NCBI RefSeq assembly: GCF_900112485.1
Contig: NZ_FOMG01000018.1
Coordinates: 1-64,000 of the forward strand
Direction: 5' to 3'
DNA length: 64,000 nucleotides
Source of the DNA: Clostridium uliginosum
GTDB lineage: Bacteria; Bacillota; Clostridia; Clostridiales; Clostridiaceae
The notes below the pieces were generated by a model, which worked only from the letters and a program-made list of their open reading frames with translations, was not told the origin of the DNA and searched no databases. Of this stretch, positions 8,401-17,900 are shown one piece after another. Positions within the stretch are counted from its first letter, which is position 1. Each line of letters opens with the position of its first letter. The translations under genes were made by a program, and so were the position numbers.

Positions 8401-8544
8401 TTAAGTTAGAGTCCAAATTTTGTATTTGGTTCCTCAAACTTTCTTTGTGAACATTTTATATTTGGAAATATGAACTTTCCCTGTGGGCATCCTTGCATTT
8501 GGTTCATCGAACCTACTCAGCGAGTGCACACGAGTCGAGTTTCC
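8400..8544. repeat. Dispersed repeat with internal TATTTGG units
   Basis: AGAGTCCAAATTTTGTATTTGG and ACTCAGCGA...GAGTCGAGTTTCC match parts of 48306-48386. Within this copy a module of ATTTGG followed about ten bases later by GAAC or AAAC occurs three times at roughly 36-42 base intervals. It has no open frame, and its base composition is more GC-rich than the surrounding spacer. Confidence 0.5.
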
Positions 8545-8602
8545 CTTATATTCTTATATTCTTATATTCTTATATTCTTATATTCTTATATTCTTATATT
8601 CT
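8545..8602. repeat. 8-bp tandem repeat, seven copies
   Basis: The unit CTTATATT is repeated seven times without error, followed by CT. It is intergenic, between mtnN and the alcohol dehydrogenase gene, directly after the dispersed repeat. Short perfect arrays like this change copy number by slippage. Confidence 0.95.
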
Positions 8603-8662
8603 AGGAATTATATCATGATTTAATAATTTAAGTTTACTGTTTAAATATAATATTTTATAAAC

Positions 8663-8809
8663 TTAACCAATTCCTCCATACATAACACCTAAAATTATAA
8701 CTATTATAGTAACAATTGCAAAAACATATTTGGCAAACTTTAAATGTGCAGCAAAACCGTAAATATCTACTTTATTTATTGAAGACTTCTTATTACAATA
8801 TATACTTTT
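8663..8809 (-). other. Possible remnant of a small membrane protein
   Basis: Minus-strand translation gives about 45 codons ending in a hydrophobic helix (AKYVFAIVTIIVIILGVMYG) and a stop. There is no ATG, GTG or TTG start with a ribosome binding site. The frame begins right after the alcohol dehydrogenase stop. It looks like the tail of a lost gene, or chance coding; low confidence. Confidence 0.2.
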
Positions 8810-9980
8810 ATTTTAAAGCTAATTTATAAATTTGAACAATATCTTCTTCTTCTAACTTTTTAAAGTTACCAACAGTACTAAATTCAGTTACCCTCTTTGC
8901 CATTGCTTTAAATTCTGTTCCATCAATATCTATTTCACTTAGTCTTATAGGCAAGCCGATTTTTTTATAAAAACTTTCTGCTCTTAAAATACATTCAGAA
9001 ATAATAGCTTCAGGGTTTTCATAAGATAAATCTACATCCCATACCTTTACTGCAAATTGAATAAATTTATTTATATTTTGTTTATATACATATTTCATCC
9101 AAGCAGGGAATACAATAGATAATCCAGCACCATGAGCAATATTATATACTGCACTTAATTGATGTTCTATATCATGTGATGCCCAATCTTCTTCACGTCC
9201 CATACCTAAAATACCATTATGAACCATTGATCCTGCCCACATTATATTTGCCCATGTATCATAATCTTGCATATTATAAACTAATTTAGGTCCCATATTA
9301 ATAATTGATTTCATACTTGCTTCCAAAAGCCTATCTGAATAATCTACAGCTTCTGTATTTGTGAAATATCTCTCCATTGTATGAGCTAACATATCTGAAA
9401 CACCACAAGCCATTTGATACTTTGGAAGTGTATAACAAAGTTCAGGATTCATAATAGAAAATACAGGTCTTACATATTTAGACATTGCTCCTGTTTTTAT
9501 AAGTGTTTTTTCATTTGTCAAAACAGTATTGGGACTAGTTTCACTACCTGCCGCTGGAATTGTTAAAATTGTTGCAATAGGTAAGCTTGGTTGATCTCTA
9601 ATAGTTTTATGTGAATTATAAATGTCCCAAACATCACCATCATACTTTACTCCCATTCCAATACCTTTTGCAGAATCAATAACACTACCACCACCAACAG
9701 CTAAGATTAATTCTATATTATTTTCTTTGCATAATTCTATCCCTTTATATACAAGTCCTAATTTGGGATTTGATTGAACTCCACCTAACTCAATAAACTC
9801 TACTCCTGCCTCATTTAAAGAATTTACTACTTGATCATATAATCCAGACTTCTTTACACTTCCCCCACCATAGTGAAGCAAAATTTTATTTGCATACTTT
9901 TTAACTTCTTCACCAACTTGTTTGTGAGTATCTTTTCCAAAAATAATTTTTGTAGGACTATAATATTCAAAATTTCTCAT
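8808..9980 (-). CDS. Iron-containing alcohol dehydrogenase (butanol dehydrogenase type)
   Basis: This 390-residue group III alcohol dehydrogenase of the BdhA/YugJ/YqhD kind reduces aldehydes such as butyraldehyde with NAD(P)H. Seen: NFEYYSPTKIIFGKDTHKQV at the start, the dinucleotide-binding AVGGGSVIDSAKGI, PAAGSETSPNTVLTN, and iron ligands in GVSDMLAHTMERYF and DIEHQLSAVYNIAHGAGLS. Length is normal. GGAGG precedes the ATG. It is a single gene. Family certain; physiological substrate and cofactor preference inferred from clostridial relatives. Confidence 0.92.
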   Translation of the reverse strand: MRNFEYYSPTKIIFGKDTHKQVGEEVKKYANKILLHYGGGSVKKSGLYDQVVNSLNEAGVEFIELGGVQSNPKLGLVYKGIELCKENNIELILAVGGGSVIDSAKGIGMGVKYDGDVWDIYNSHKTIRDQPSLPIATILTIPAAGSETSPNTVLTNEKTLIKTGAMSKYVRPVFSIMNPELCYTLPKYQMACGVSDMLAHTMERYFTNTEAVDYSDRLLEASMKSIINMGPKLVYNMQDYDTWANIMWAGSMVHNGILGMGREEDWASHDIEHQLSAVYNIAHGAGLSIVFPAWMKYVYKQNINKFIQFAVKVWDVDLSYENPEAIISECILRAESFYKKIGLPIRLSEIDIDGTEFKAMAKRVTEFSTVGNFKKLEEEDIVQIYKLALK

Positions 9981-10120
9981 TTCATGCCTCCAAGTTCTAT
10001 ATTTGTATAATTTTATACTATTAATTTTACAGTATTAAAAATATATCTACAATAATAAATAGAATACATACTTACTAGGCTACTAAATAAAATGTTTAAT
10101 GCTCTATAAAACATAGCCTT

Positions 10121-11458
10121 TTATAAAAATCTTCGTGATAAAGTTACTACGAAACTTGATGTAAAAAATATTCCAAAAAACGATTCCGAAGCTATTGCAA
10201 GTTTCATCCAATTAAGAGGTATTATATCTCCATAACCAACAGTTGTGAATGTCATTATAGTAAAATAAAGAATATTTCCAAATTTCCTTATCAATAGATA
10301 TATATCAAAATTAGAATTCTTATACATTTCAAATACTATTGAAAATAAATTTTTCGAATTTATTAAATCATTTTGATACATCAACAAATTAGGGAAAGAA
10401 CAATATAATAAAAAGAATGCTATTATTATAAATGCCATTGATAATAATGTCCTTTTCCAGCTTGTATAATACTTAGTTGTTATTTCAATTGCATAGTCTA
10501 ATAAACTAAGTTTATATTTATTTTTATTCTTTTTCTCTAACCTCTCATATTTTTTAAAATAATAAAAAGTTTCTAAATACTGTTCTGTTCTTCCACTAGA
10601 TTTATATATCTCTGCTAAAATCAAGAAATTCCATTTAGTTTTTTTAAAATCATCTTTAAAAATTAATGGTTTGTACTTTTTATTTTCTAATAGTTCATAT
10701 TCTAAATAACATTTATCCGAAAAATTAGTTTTATACAAACTAAATTTACCACTAATTTCATCAAAATTAATTTCTGATTTTTTATAAAATGAACAGTGAG
10801 AAAAATTTAATTCTCCACTAATATCTAGTTCTAATTTGCTAAACCCCTCAAATCTACAATCTATGAACCCTAAATCCTTATTTCCTTTTATTTTATCTAA
10901 AATAAAATCATTTAGAACAGTAACTTCTTGAAACAATAAATTCTCTTCAAATTTCGATGTATTAGCATTAATTTTGCCAATTTCTGAATTTTCCAATATG
11001 GCGTTTTTCTTAAATATAGCATTATTTAAATTTAATTTTTCACAATTTATAAATCTTGTATACATATTTTTTTCTATAATTGATTCATTAATTACTATTT
11101 CTTTATAATCACCACCAATAGCTTCAATGTCTTTAAAGAAATAACAATTATTAAAATTTAAATATAACAAATCATCTATTTTATTATTAGAATAGTAATC
11201 CATTTTAAATTTTTCTAAAAATATAGTATTATGAAAAAATCCAGATATATTGTTGCACTCACATGTCACTAATATACCTACTTGTTTTTCTGCATAATTC
11301 TTTTTATTTAAAGAATACTCTAATATTTTCTCTTTTGTATCCACTATCTTATATTTTTTTGTATTTCCTTCTTTAACTATGTACACAAACTCTGTACCTT
11401 CAATAATTTTACTTGAATTTAATTCATTAAAGTTTATTGTTGGTTCCTCTTTGCTCAT
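10121..11458 (-). CDS. Two-helix potassium channel with pentapeptide-like N-terminus
   Basis: The C-terminus of this 445-residue protein is an ion-channel module: a membrane helix near 340-360 (LLSMAFIIIAFFLLYCSF), a pore loop with the potassium selectivity filter TTVGYGD near 407-412, and a final helix. The first 300 residues are soluble and contain irregular strand-turn repeats with alternating Phe, Leu, Ile and Asn (for example FIDCRFEGFSKLELDISGEL), resembling degenerate pentapeptide-repeat beta-helices. A basic linker follows. The soluble domain probably gates the pore, but its signal is unknown. It is a single gene with a weak ribosome binding site (GGTAGGGGA). Confidence 0.8.
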   Translation of the reverse strand: MSKEEPTINFNELNSSKIIEGTEFVYIVKEGNTKKYKIVDTKEKILEYSLNKKNYAEKQVGILVTCECNNISGFFHNTIFLEKFKMDYYSNNKIDDLLYLNFNNCYFFKDIEAIGGDYKEIVINESIIEKNMYTRFINCEKLNLNNAIFKKNAILENSEIGKINANTSKFEENLLFQEVTVLNDFILDKIKGNKDLGFIDCRFEGFSKLELDISGELNFSHCSFYKKSEINFDEISGKFSLYKTNFSDKCYLEYELLENKKYKPLIFKDDFKKTKWNFLILAEIYKSSGRTEQYLETFYYFKKYERLEKKNKNKYKLSLLDYAIEITTKYYTSWKRTLLSMAFIIIAFFLLYCSFPNLLMYQNDLINSKNLFSIVFEMYKNSNFDIYLLIRKFGNILYFTIMTFTTVGYGDIIPLNWMKLAIASESFFGIFFTSSFVVTLSRRFL

Positions 11459-11708
11459 TCCCCTACCTCATCCTTAAGTATCTTTTAAAATTTACTTTAA
11501 TTATATCATTGTTTTTTCATGATTGTATAAAGTTGTAGTTGGCAACTTTTTTATTTGAAATTATCCATTACTATTAATCTTAATTTTACACACCTAGAAC
11601 TATCCCACATCTCTAAATGTTCCTGCTGTCAATTTATAATATTATACAAATTCGCAAACAGTGTTTATGAATAATTTTACTAATGACTCTATTTAAGATA
11701 CAGTTTCT

Positions 11709-11807
11709 ATGGCCGATGAATTAATGAATCTAAAAAATTTAATGGATTGTGGTGTACTTACGCAGAATGAATTTAAACAACAAAAACAAAAATTACTAAG
11801 TAAATAA
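11709..11807 (+). pseudogene. SHOCT-domain remnant
   Basis: Thirty-two codons from an ATG encode MADELMNLKNLMDCGVLTQN and then EFKQQKQKLLSK, a clear match to the SHOCT motif (short C-terminal domain: D-E-L-x-K-L-x-x-L-x-D-x-G-x-I-T-x-x-E-F). SHOCT normally ends a longer protein. In the same frame, NNFTNDSI lies just upstream before a TAA, which suggests a longer gene cut by a nonsense mutation. No good ribosome binding site precedes the ATG, so this is probably a relic, though a functional micro-protein cannot be excluded. Confidence 0.5.
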
Positions 11808-11830
11808 ATCAAAATACTTCTAAAATATAT

Positions 11831-11945
11831 CCTTTGTCAAGTACACTCTTAAAAAGACTCTTCAACATTAAAAAGATGATTTCTGTACAAACAGAAATCA
11901 TCTTTTAGCATCTTGGCACTCCTTTTTAATTGTCCTTGACAAAGG
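11831..11945. mobile_element. 115-bp MITE-like element with 11-bp inverted ends
   Basis: CCTTTGTCAAG and CTTGACAAAGG form perfect terminal inverted repeats. Inside is a perfect 16-bp stem (11871-11886 with 11891-11906) with an ACAA loop, followed by TTTT, which would terminate transcription. I found no second copy in the window and no target duplication, so mobility is inference. Confidence 0.45.
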
Positions 11946-11988
11946 CATAAATTTATTTTATGAAAAACATATCATCTTTTTATTATTT

Positions 11989-12080
11989 GGCTCTGTTTTA
12001 ATATAGTGTTGATATTGTTGCATATTCTTTAGCCTGCTGAACAATATGTAACAATATCAACACAGTTTTAAAACAGAGCC
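11989..12080. repeat. GTGTTGATATT-family repeat, 92-bp form
   Basis: Ends GGCTCTGTTTTA and TTTTAAAACAGAGCC are followed inward by AGTGTTGATATTGTT and AACAATATCAACAC, giving nested inverted repeats that can form a long hairpin. The interior TTAGCCTGCTGAACAATATG resembles part of 48475-48500. With the preceding SHOCT relic and MITE-like element, it fills the 675-base gap upstream. Confidence 0.7.
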
Positions 12081-12133
12081 TATTATTTAATCTTTTTAAG
12101 ACTCTATATTTCTTAGTAAAACACTATTTAACT

Positions 12134-13477
12134 TTAAAAATTAAATTTATCAGTGAATTCAACTTTACAAGTCGCTGATCCATCATTTTCTTGTTTTGCA
12201 TCATAAATTCTTGCAAGTTTTAGTTTTGATACCCCAGTATTTATCCATTTAGAATTTAAATCATTAAATTCTAATGATTTAGTATTTCCATTGCAATAAA
12301 CGGCTTTTATATAAGCACTATCTTCATTCTCAAATCCATAAAGTACATAAGTTCCATTTTCAAAATTATCCTTACTTGTAAGTGTAAATTGATACTTATC
12401 ATTTATCTTTTTAGTATCTACATTGATATTGGATATATCTTTGTCCATTTTATTGCTACTTATAACTTTCATTTCATTAGACTTTATAGTTGCCCCATTT
12501 CCTGCATTAGGTGAAATTTTAGCAATAATATAATTGTTTGCATTCATTTCTCCTAATACATCAGTTATGAAAATACTATATTTTGAATTATTTTCACTAT
12601 CTGCTTTCTCCCACTTTACAGTATCTATCATATTATCTTTTTCATCATATATTTCACATTTTATATCATAATTCACATTTTTATTTATACTATAATCAAA
12701 TGAAATATCATTATTGTTTATAGTTAATTTAGATATATTTTGTATTGAATCTGATGAACTTGAGCTACTATGATGCTTTGAACTCCTTGATGAATTTGAA
12801 TTGCTATTAATTATTGTATTATCTTGTGCCACCTCTGAACTCTTCTTTTCTGTTATAGCTGTTGTCACTCCAGCTCCAACAAATGCTTTAGTAGGTTGTG
12901 GCATCTTATCTCCAATACATTCTCCATTTTGTGAAAATATATATGTTTCTCCATTAATTATGATGTTTCCTATTTGCATTGATCCATTTGTTGATAGCGA
13001 ATATATTTTTTTATCAATTTCAGTGACACCTGTTTGCATTGCTCCACTTGTAGCTGTATAATACCATGTTCCATTATCGTTTACCCATCCTGTTTTCATC
13101 GCTCCTGAGGATTCTGCATAATACCACGTTCCGTTATCATTTATCCATCCGGTCTTCATCGCACCTAATGATTCTGCATAATACCATGTTCCATTATCAT
13201 TTATCCACCCGGTCTTCATTCCTCCATCTGGTGATGTATAATACCATGTCCCTCCATCATTTATCCAGCCAGTTTTCATATTACCTGAGTTATCAAAATT
13301 GTACCATTTCCCATCAATGATTCTCCAGCCAGTAGCTATGCTTTCACCTTCTGTATATACCCAAGTATTATCAGAATTTTGTTTCCATGTTGCAGATACA
13401 CCTATTGGTAATGTAGATACAATTGTAGCTATCGCTATTACTGATGCAGCAATTTTTTTAAACTTAATACTTTTCAT
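12134..13477 (-). CDS. Secreted cell-wall-binding repeat protein
   Basis: This 447-residue protein has a signal peptide (KKIAASVIAIATIVSTLPIG, cleavage near VSA-TW). Residues about 30-190 hold seven to eight choline-binding-type repeats with the GWxxxxGxWYY core (TGWINDNGTWYYAESLGAMK and relatives). A Ser-rich linker leads to an unrecognised beta-rich C-terminal domain (about 255-447). The repeats anchor the protein to teichoic or lipoteichoic acid; the C-terminal role is unknown. Start: the ATG seven codons inside the longest frame is preferred because GGAGGGAG sits just before it. Confidence 0.82.
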   Translation of the reverse strand: MKSIKFKKIAASVIAIATIVSTLPIGVSATWKQNSDNTWVYTEGESIATGWRIIDGKWYNFDNSGNMKTGWINDGGTWYYTSPDGGMKTGWINDNGTWYYAESLGAMKTGWINDNGTWYYAESSGAMKTGWVNDNGTWYYTATSGAMQTGVTEIDKKIYSLSTNGSMQIGNIIINGETYIFSQNGECIGDKMPQPTKAFVGAGVTTAITEKKSSEVAQDNTIINSNSNSSRSSKHHSSSSSSDSIQNISKLTINNNDISFDYSINKNVNYDIKCEIYDEKDNMIDTVKWEKADSENNSKYSIFITDVLGEMNANNYIIAKISPNAGNGATIKSNEMKVISSNKMDKDISNINVDTKKINDKYQFTLTSKDNFENGTYVLYGFENEDSAYIKAVYCNGNTKSLEFNDLNSKWINTGVSKLKLARIYDAKQENDGSATCKVEFTDKFNF

Positions 13478-13587
13478 TATAAAATCTACTCCCTCCATTT
13501 TTAATTCATATTTTAATACTCCATCTGAAATATCAACTAAAATTAAACTTCACTTTCAACTAACTTAATATTTTTATATTTAAAACT

Positions 13588-14745
13588 CTAAATTTTTAAT
13601 CCTTTTTTATTTTTGCTTAAATAAGATGCAATTACAGCCGTTATAGGAACTGTTAGTATTATTCCTGTACTTCCTGCTAATCCTTGAATTAATTCTGTAC
13701 CCAATATATCTAAATTAAGTAATCTATCCATACTCATATTAGAAGAATAGATTAATATTAGTACATTCAATGAGCCCCCTGCAAAAGCTAAAATTAATGT
13801 GTTTGACATTGTCCCTATTATATCTCGTCCGATATTCATTCCACTCTTAAACAATTCCCTTATAGTAATATTTTTATTTAATGAACATATTTCAAATATT
13901 GCTGAGGCTATTGACATAGCAACATCCATTACAGCACCTAATGCTGATATTAATATACCTGCAAACATTATTCCTTTTATCTTAAGTCCAGTATTTTCTG
14001 ATATATACATCATACTTTCTGCATCTGTCATATTTATCCCTGAAAGATTTCCCCATTTACCGAATAAGTAAGCAAGAATTCCAGCTATTATTACTCCCAT
14101 TAAAGTTCCTATTATTGCTGAAAAACTCTTTTTACTCATTCCCGAAACCAATAACAATGTCACAGTTATACTTATAGTTGCTACTAAAATTGATGATAAT
14201 ATAGGACTTACCCCTCTTAGCATTAAAGGTAGCATTAAATATATAACACAAACTATTGTAAATATTAATGATACAATTGCCTTTAAGCCTTTAAATCCAC
14301 CTACTAATAATATTGTTATTAGAAACAATACACTCATAGTTATTAATACTTGACTTCTCTTAAAGCTAGATATTGCAATATCACTTATTTTTCCGTCTGT
14401 AATATATACTGATGCTATTACTTTACTTCCTTGTTTTACTTTCGTATTATATAACCTACTTATATTATTGATTACCTTAAATTCTTGATTTTTATATGGA
14501 CCATCTAAGATTTTTAATTTTATTTGCTGATATCCAAGTTCTATATCATCAATATATTTATCTTTTTGAAGATTTTCTTTACTTATATCTAACACCTGGG
14601 ATTCATAGTACTCTACTCCTTGATTTAATTTATCCTTTATAAATCCACTATCAAATATTAATTTTGATGAGAAAATAATTATTAAACCTAAAAATATAGT
14701 AACTATTACGAATATAATATCGGTTTTATATTTTTTTATCTCCAC
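13588..14745 (-). CDS. YibE/F family membrane protein
   Basis: This 385-residue polytopic protein has one N-terminal membrane helix, an extracytoplasmic beta-rich segment (about 40-120) and seven or more helices. Conserved stretches such as GGFKGLKAIVSLIFTIVCVI, GVIIAGILAYLFGKWGNLSG and ISALGAVMDVAMSIASA match the YibE/F family, whose function is not settled (a transporter role is suspected). Start is GTG behind AGAGGAGAG. It lies between two secreted-protein genes on the same strand. Confidence 0.8.
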   Translation of the reverse strand: MEIKKYKTDIIFVIVTIFLGLIIIFSSKLIFDSGFIKDKLNQGVEYYESQVLDISKENLQKDKYIDDIELGYQQIKLKILDGPYKNQEFKVINNISRLYNTKVKQGSKVIASVYITDGKISDIAISSFKRSQVLITMSVLFLITILLVGGFKGLKAIVSLIFTIVCVIYLMLPLMLRGVSPILSSILVATISITVTLLLVSGMSKKSFSAIIGTLMGVIIAGILAYLFGKWGNLSGINMTDAESMMYISENTGLKIKGIMFAGILISALGAVMDVAMSIASAIFEICSLNKNITIRELFKSGMNIGRDIIGTMSNTLILAFAGGSLNVLILIYSSNMSMDRLLNLDILGTELIQGLAGSTGIILTVPITAVIASYLSKNKKGLKI

Positions 14746-14866
14746 AGAAAACTCTCCTCTTATTTCTTAAATAAAGGACATCTTAAAATAGTAACTATAA
14801 CTTCCAAAATGCCCTTTATATCATAGTATATTTATTCTTATCTTAATAAACTATTGTTTATTTAAC

Positions 14867-14904
14867 GTTCTGTTTTAATATCAACACAGTTTCAAAACAG
14901 AGTC
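14867..14904. repeat. Short GTGTTGATATT-family repeat
   Basis: GTTCTGTTTTA and CAAAACAGAGTC arms surround ATATCAACACAG, the reverse of the family core. It lies immediately downstream of the PHP-domain protein gene and may double as its transcription terminator. Confidence 0.6.
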
Positions 14905-14927
14905 TTATTTATAATTCGTTAAGAATT

Positions 14928-17900
14928 CTATCTTTTTCTTGTCCAGTTATTGTTAATCCAATACTTAGTTACAGTTTCATCCTTATTAATTTCCTCATCA
15001 CCAGCTATTTTAATTTCTCCTGTATTTCTTACTCTTAATCTTGCACCTTCTGGATCCATAGAAGCTAGTCCAATTGCTGATACTGTATCTCCAATTTTAA
15101 TTGTAGGATCCCATTTACCTTTCACATTTTCATTAATTCCATCCCATATATATCCTTCAACATATACTCTTGATACACCTGTACCATCATCGATATATAA
15201 ATTTGATTCATTCATATCGATGACTTTTCCTGTTACTTGAACAAGTTTACCGCCATTAACTGGTAACATACTATCCTTTGTTGAAAATTTTGTAGCGTCT
15301 ACTTGTCTAATATTTTTATTAATTAATTTAACGTTTTTAGCTTCAATATTACTGTTACTTGAACCAGAATTTCTATCTGCTAATGAAATTTCTAATTCTC
15401 CTTGATATGCATCAACAGTTCCTGTAATTCTAACTTTTTGACCAACCTTTAATTCAGTATTTGATACTCCAAATACACATGCTCCACCAGTTTCATCTTC
15501 AACATAAATAACTTCAAAAAATGAATTTTTAGGTGTTACTGCTTCAGATTGAGAAGTAACATACCCTTCAACGGTAACTTGTTTTCCATATAAATCTAAT
15601 TTTCCATCATTATTTTCGTCTTTTCTAATATCTCCTATTTTAACAACTTTAGTTTCTTTTATAGGTATCATCCAATTGATAATATTATCTGTAACTTTTA
15701 AGTTTGAGTACTTCTCTCCATTAGTTCCATCAATTTCAAAATCTGAGAAGAATGTGTTACCAGACACAATAACCTTACCTCCACCTGCTAACTGTTCAGC
15801 ACCAATAGTATTTACCTTTCCTATTTCTACTGGAACATTATCCTTTTGACCGTCTGCATCTTTAGCAGTTGTTGTTTCATGTCCCTTTACTAAAAAGTCT
15901 ACATTTTCTCCACTTGCACCTTCTTTAAGAATTATTGAAGCACCATTATAGAAACTGTATTGATCTTCACCATCCTTAATTCCATTTACTAAATTATATT
16001 TCGGTGAGCTATATTTATTTAAATATAATCTATATTCTTGTCCACCATTAGTTGTAGTATCAATAACTTCATCATCATTTATCCTTAAGTCACTTCCTAT
16101 TGCCTCTAAAACTGGATTCATTTGAGCTCCATTACTATATTCTCCAGTTCCATCCTTAAAGTCAGCTCTAGTTGATAATATTAAGTTACCTCCATTTTCT
16201 ACATATCTTTTAATAGCTTGTATTTCTTCCGGTTGGAACTTACTTGCTTTTAAACCTGCTTTAGAATTATCTACACTTTGAGGATTTGTAAGCACTAATA
16301 TTTTAACTCCTTTAAGAGCTTCATCACTTATAGGATCTTTATTTATTATTGTTATTGTATTTTTATCTTTTAATAAAGATTTAAATGCAGTACATTTTCC
16401 TGCATAATCTCCAGTTGTATATTGATTATAATGTGCACCATCTACTAAAACTTTATAAGAATTTTCAGGATCAACAACTTTTACTTTAATACTAGTAGTA
16501 AAAGATTTATCTTTTTTACCTACATTAATTGTAGTTTTTGCATAAATTGTATATTCCCCTTCTCCTCCTGCTTTCCAATTAAATAAGGCATTTTGAGTCT
16601 TTCCGCCTTGCACTTTATCAATTTTAACTTGTCCGAGTTTATTACTTTCAGTTATTTCATTTTTAAAGAACTCAACATTTACATTATCTAAATCCTTTTC
16701 TCCATTATTAAAAACTCCAACACTTACGCCTACATTTTGATTTGGAAAGGTCATATCATTATCAACAGTTGCATTAGATAAACCTACATTTAATGCATCT
16801 CCAACCCAAACTGGTGCAGTAACTGCTATATCTTGATCTTTTTGTACTACTTTTACATAATAGTAACTGTACTCTGGATCTAATGTGAAATTCCAATCTA
16901 CATCATCAGTATCAAATTCTTTAGATGTAACTTCAACACCTCCATTAGCTATAACTGAAACTTTCTTTATAGGATCATCCTTATCGGTTGCTTTTATTTT
17001 AAAATTAAGTTTATCTGTTTCTCCTAAGGAACTTCCCATAACTTCATCATTTACGCTATAATCAATTGTCATATTTGTATCTTCTGAAGCATATACTCTT
17101 TTTTCTCTGAGAGCATCATATATTGAATCTCTTGAATTATCGTCAGCAATGATTACTGTTCTAGCATTATTTGATGTAAACCATTTTCCTTTATGATTAT
17201 CTTGATTATTAGTTGGGGCAACATGCCATCCTTTGTCCAATGCTCTTGTATAATATTCATAGCTTGGAAAATAACCTGATCCTCTTATTGGGCCTTCACC
17301 ATTTCCTACTTCAACTAGATTTACATATTTATCAGCACCCTCGCTATAAAAACCAAAATCAGCAAAATCCCCGAATGTTTTTCCCGGATGATTTAATTGT
17401 GATATTGACTGTGGTTGTGATTGTATAGTCTTATAATAATTTTGAAGATCCATTGCTTTATTAGTTCTTGTTTCAAATCCTGGTGTATTAAATGTATTAA
17501 TGTGTCCCCAGCCTCCAGTTGAGCCTGACCAAGTCATTTCATAACCATAAATTGCCGTAAAATCGTTTTCTTTATTATACTTATCAGCTACTTTATGTGC
17601 TGTAGTCCACTTTTCACTTTTTGATCCATCTGCAAGGTTAGCTGAAATATCATTATCAAACCAATTTGAGTGGTCTGTAACTGCAAAATAGTCAGCATGA
17701 TGATCTCTTGCCCATGTATAAGCTTCATCTAATGAACCTGTACCATCAGAAATATTTGTATGTGAATGAAGTTGTCCAAATAAATGCCTTAATTGTCCAT
17801 TATTAGGTATTCTAAAATTCCATTCTTTCGTTGTTATATTTCCTAGCTCATCGCTAACCTCTATTTTTACTTTATGAGATCCAAATTTCAATTTTTCAGT

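Noticed and set aside
11619..11650. TGTTCCTGCTGTCAATTTAT as the missing left end of the older Tn7-like element
   Set aside because: Only the first eight bases agree with the left end at 32496; the AAAAAAGATT repeats that define the other ends are absent.
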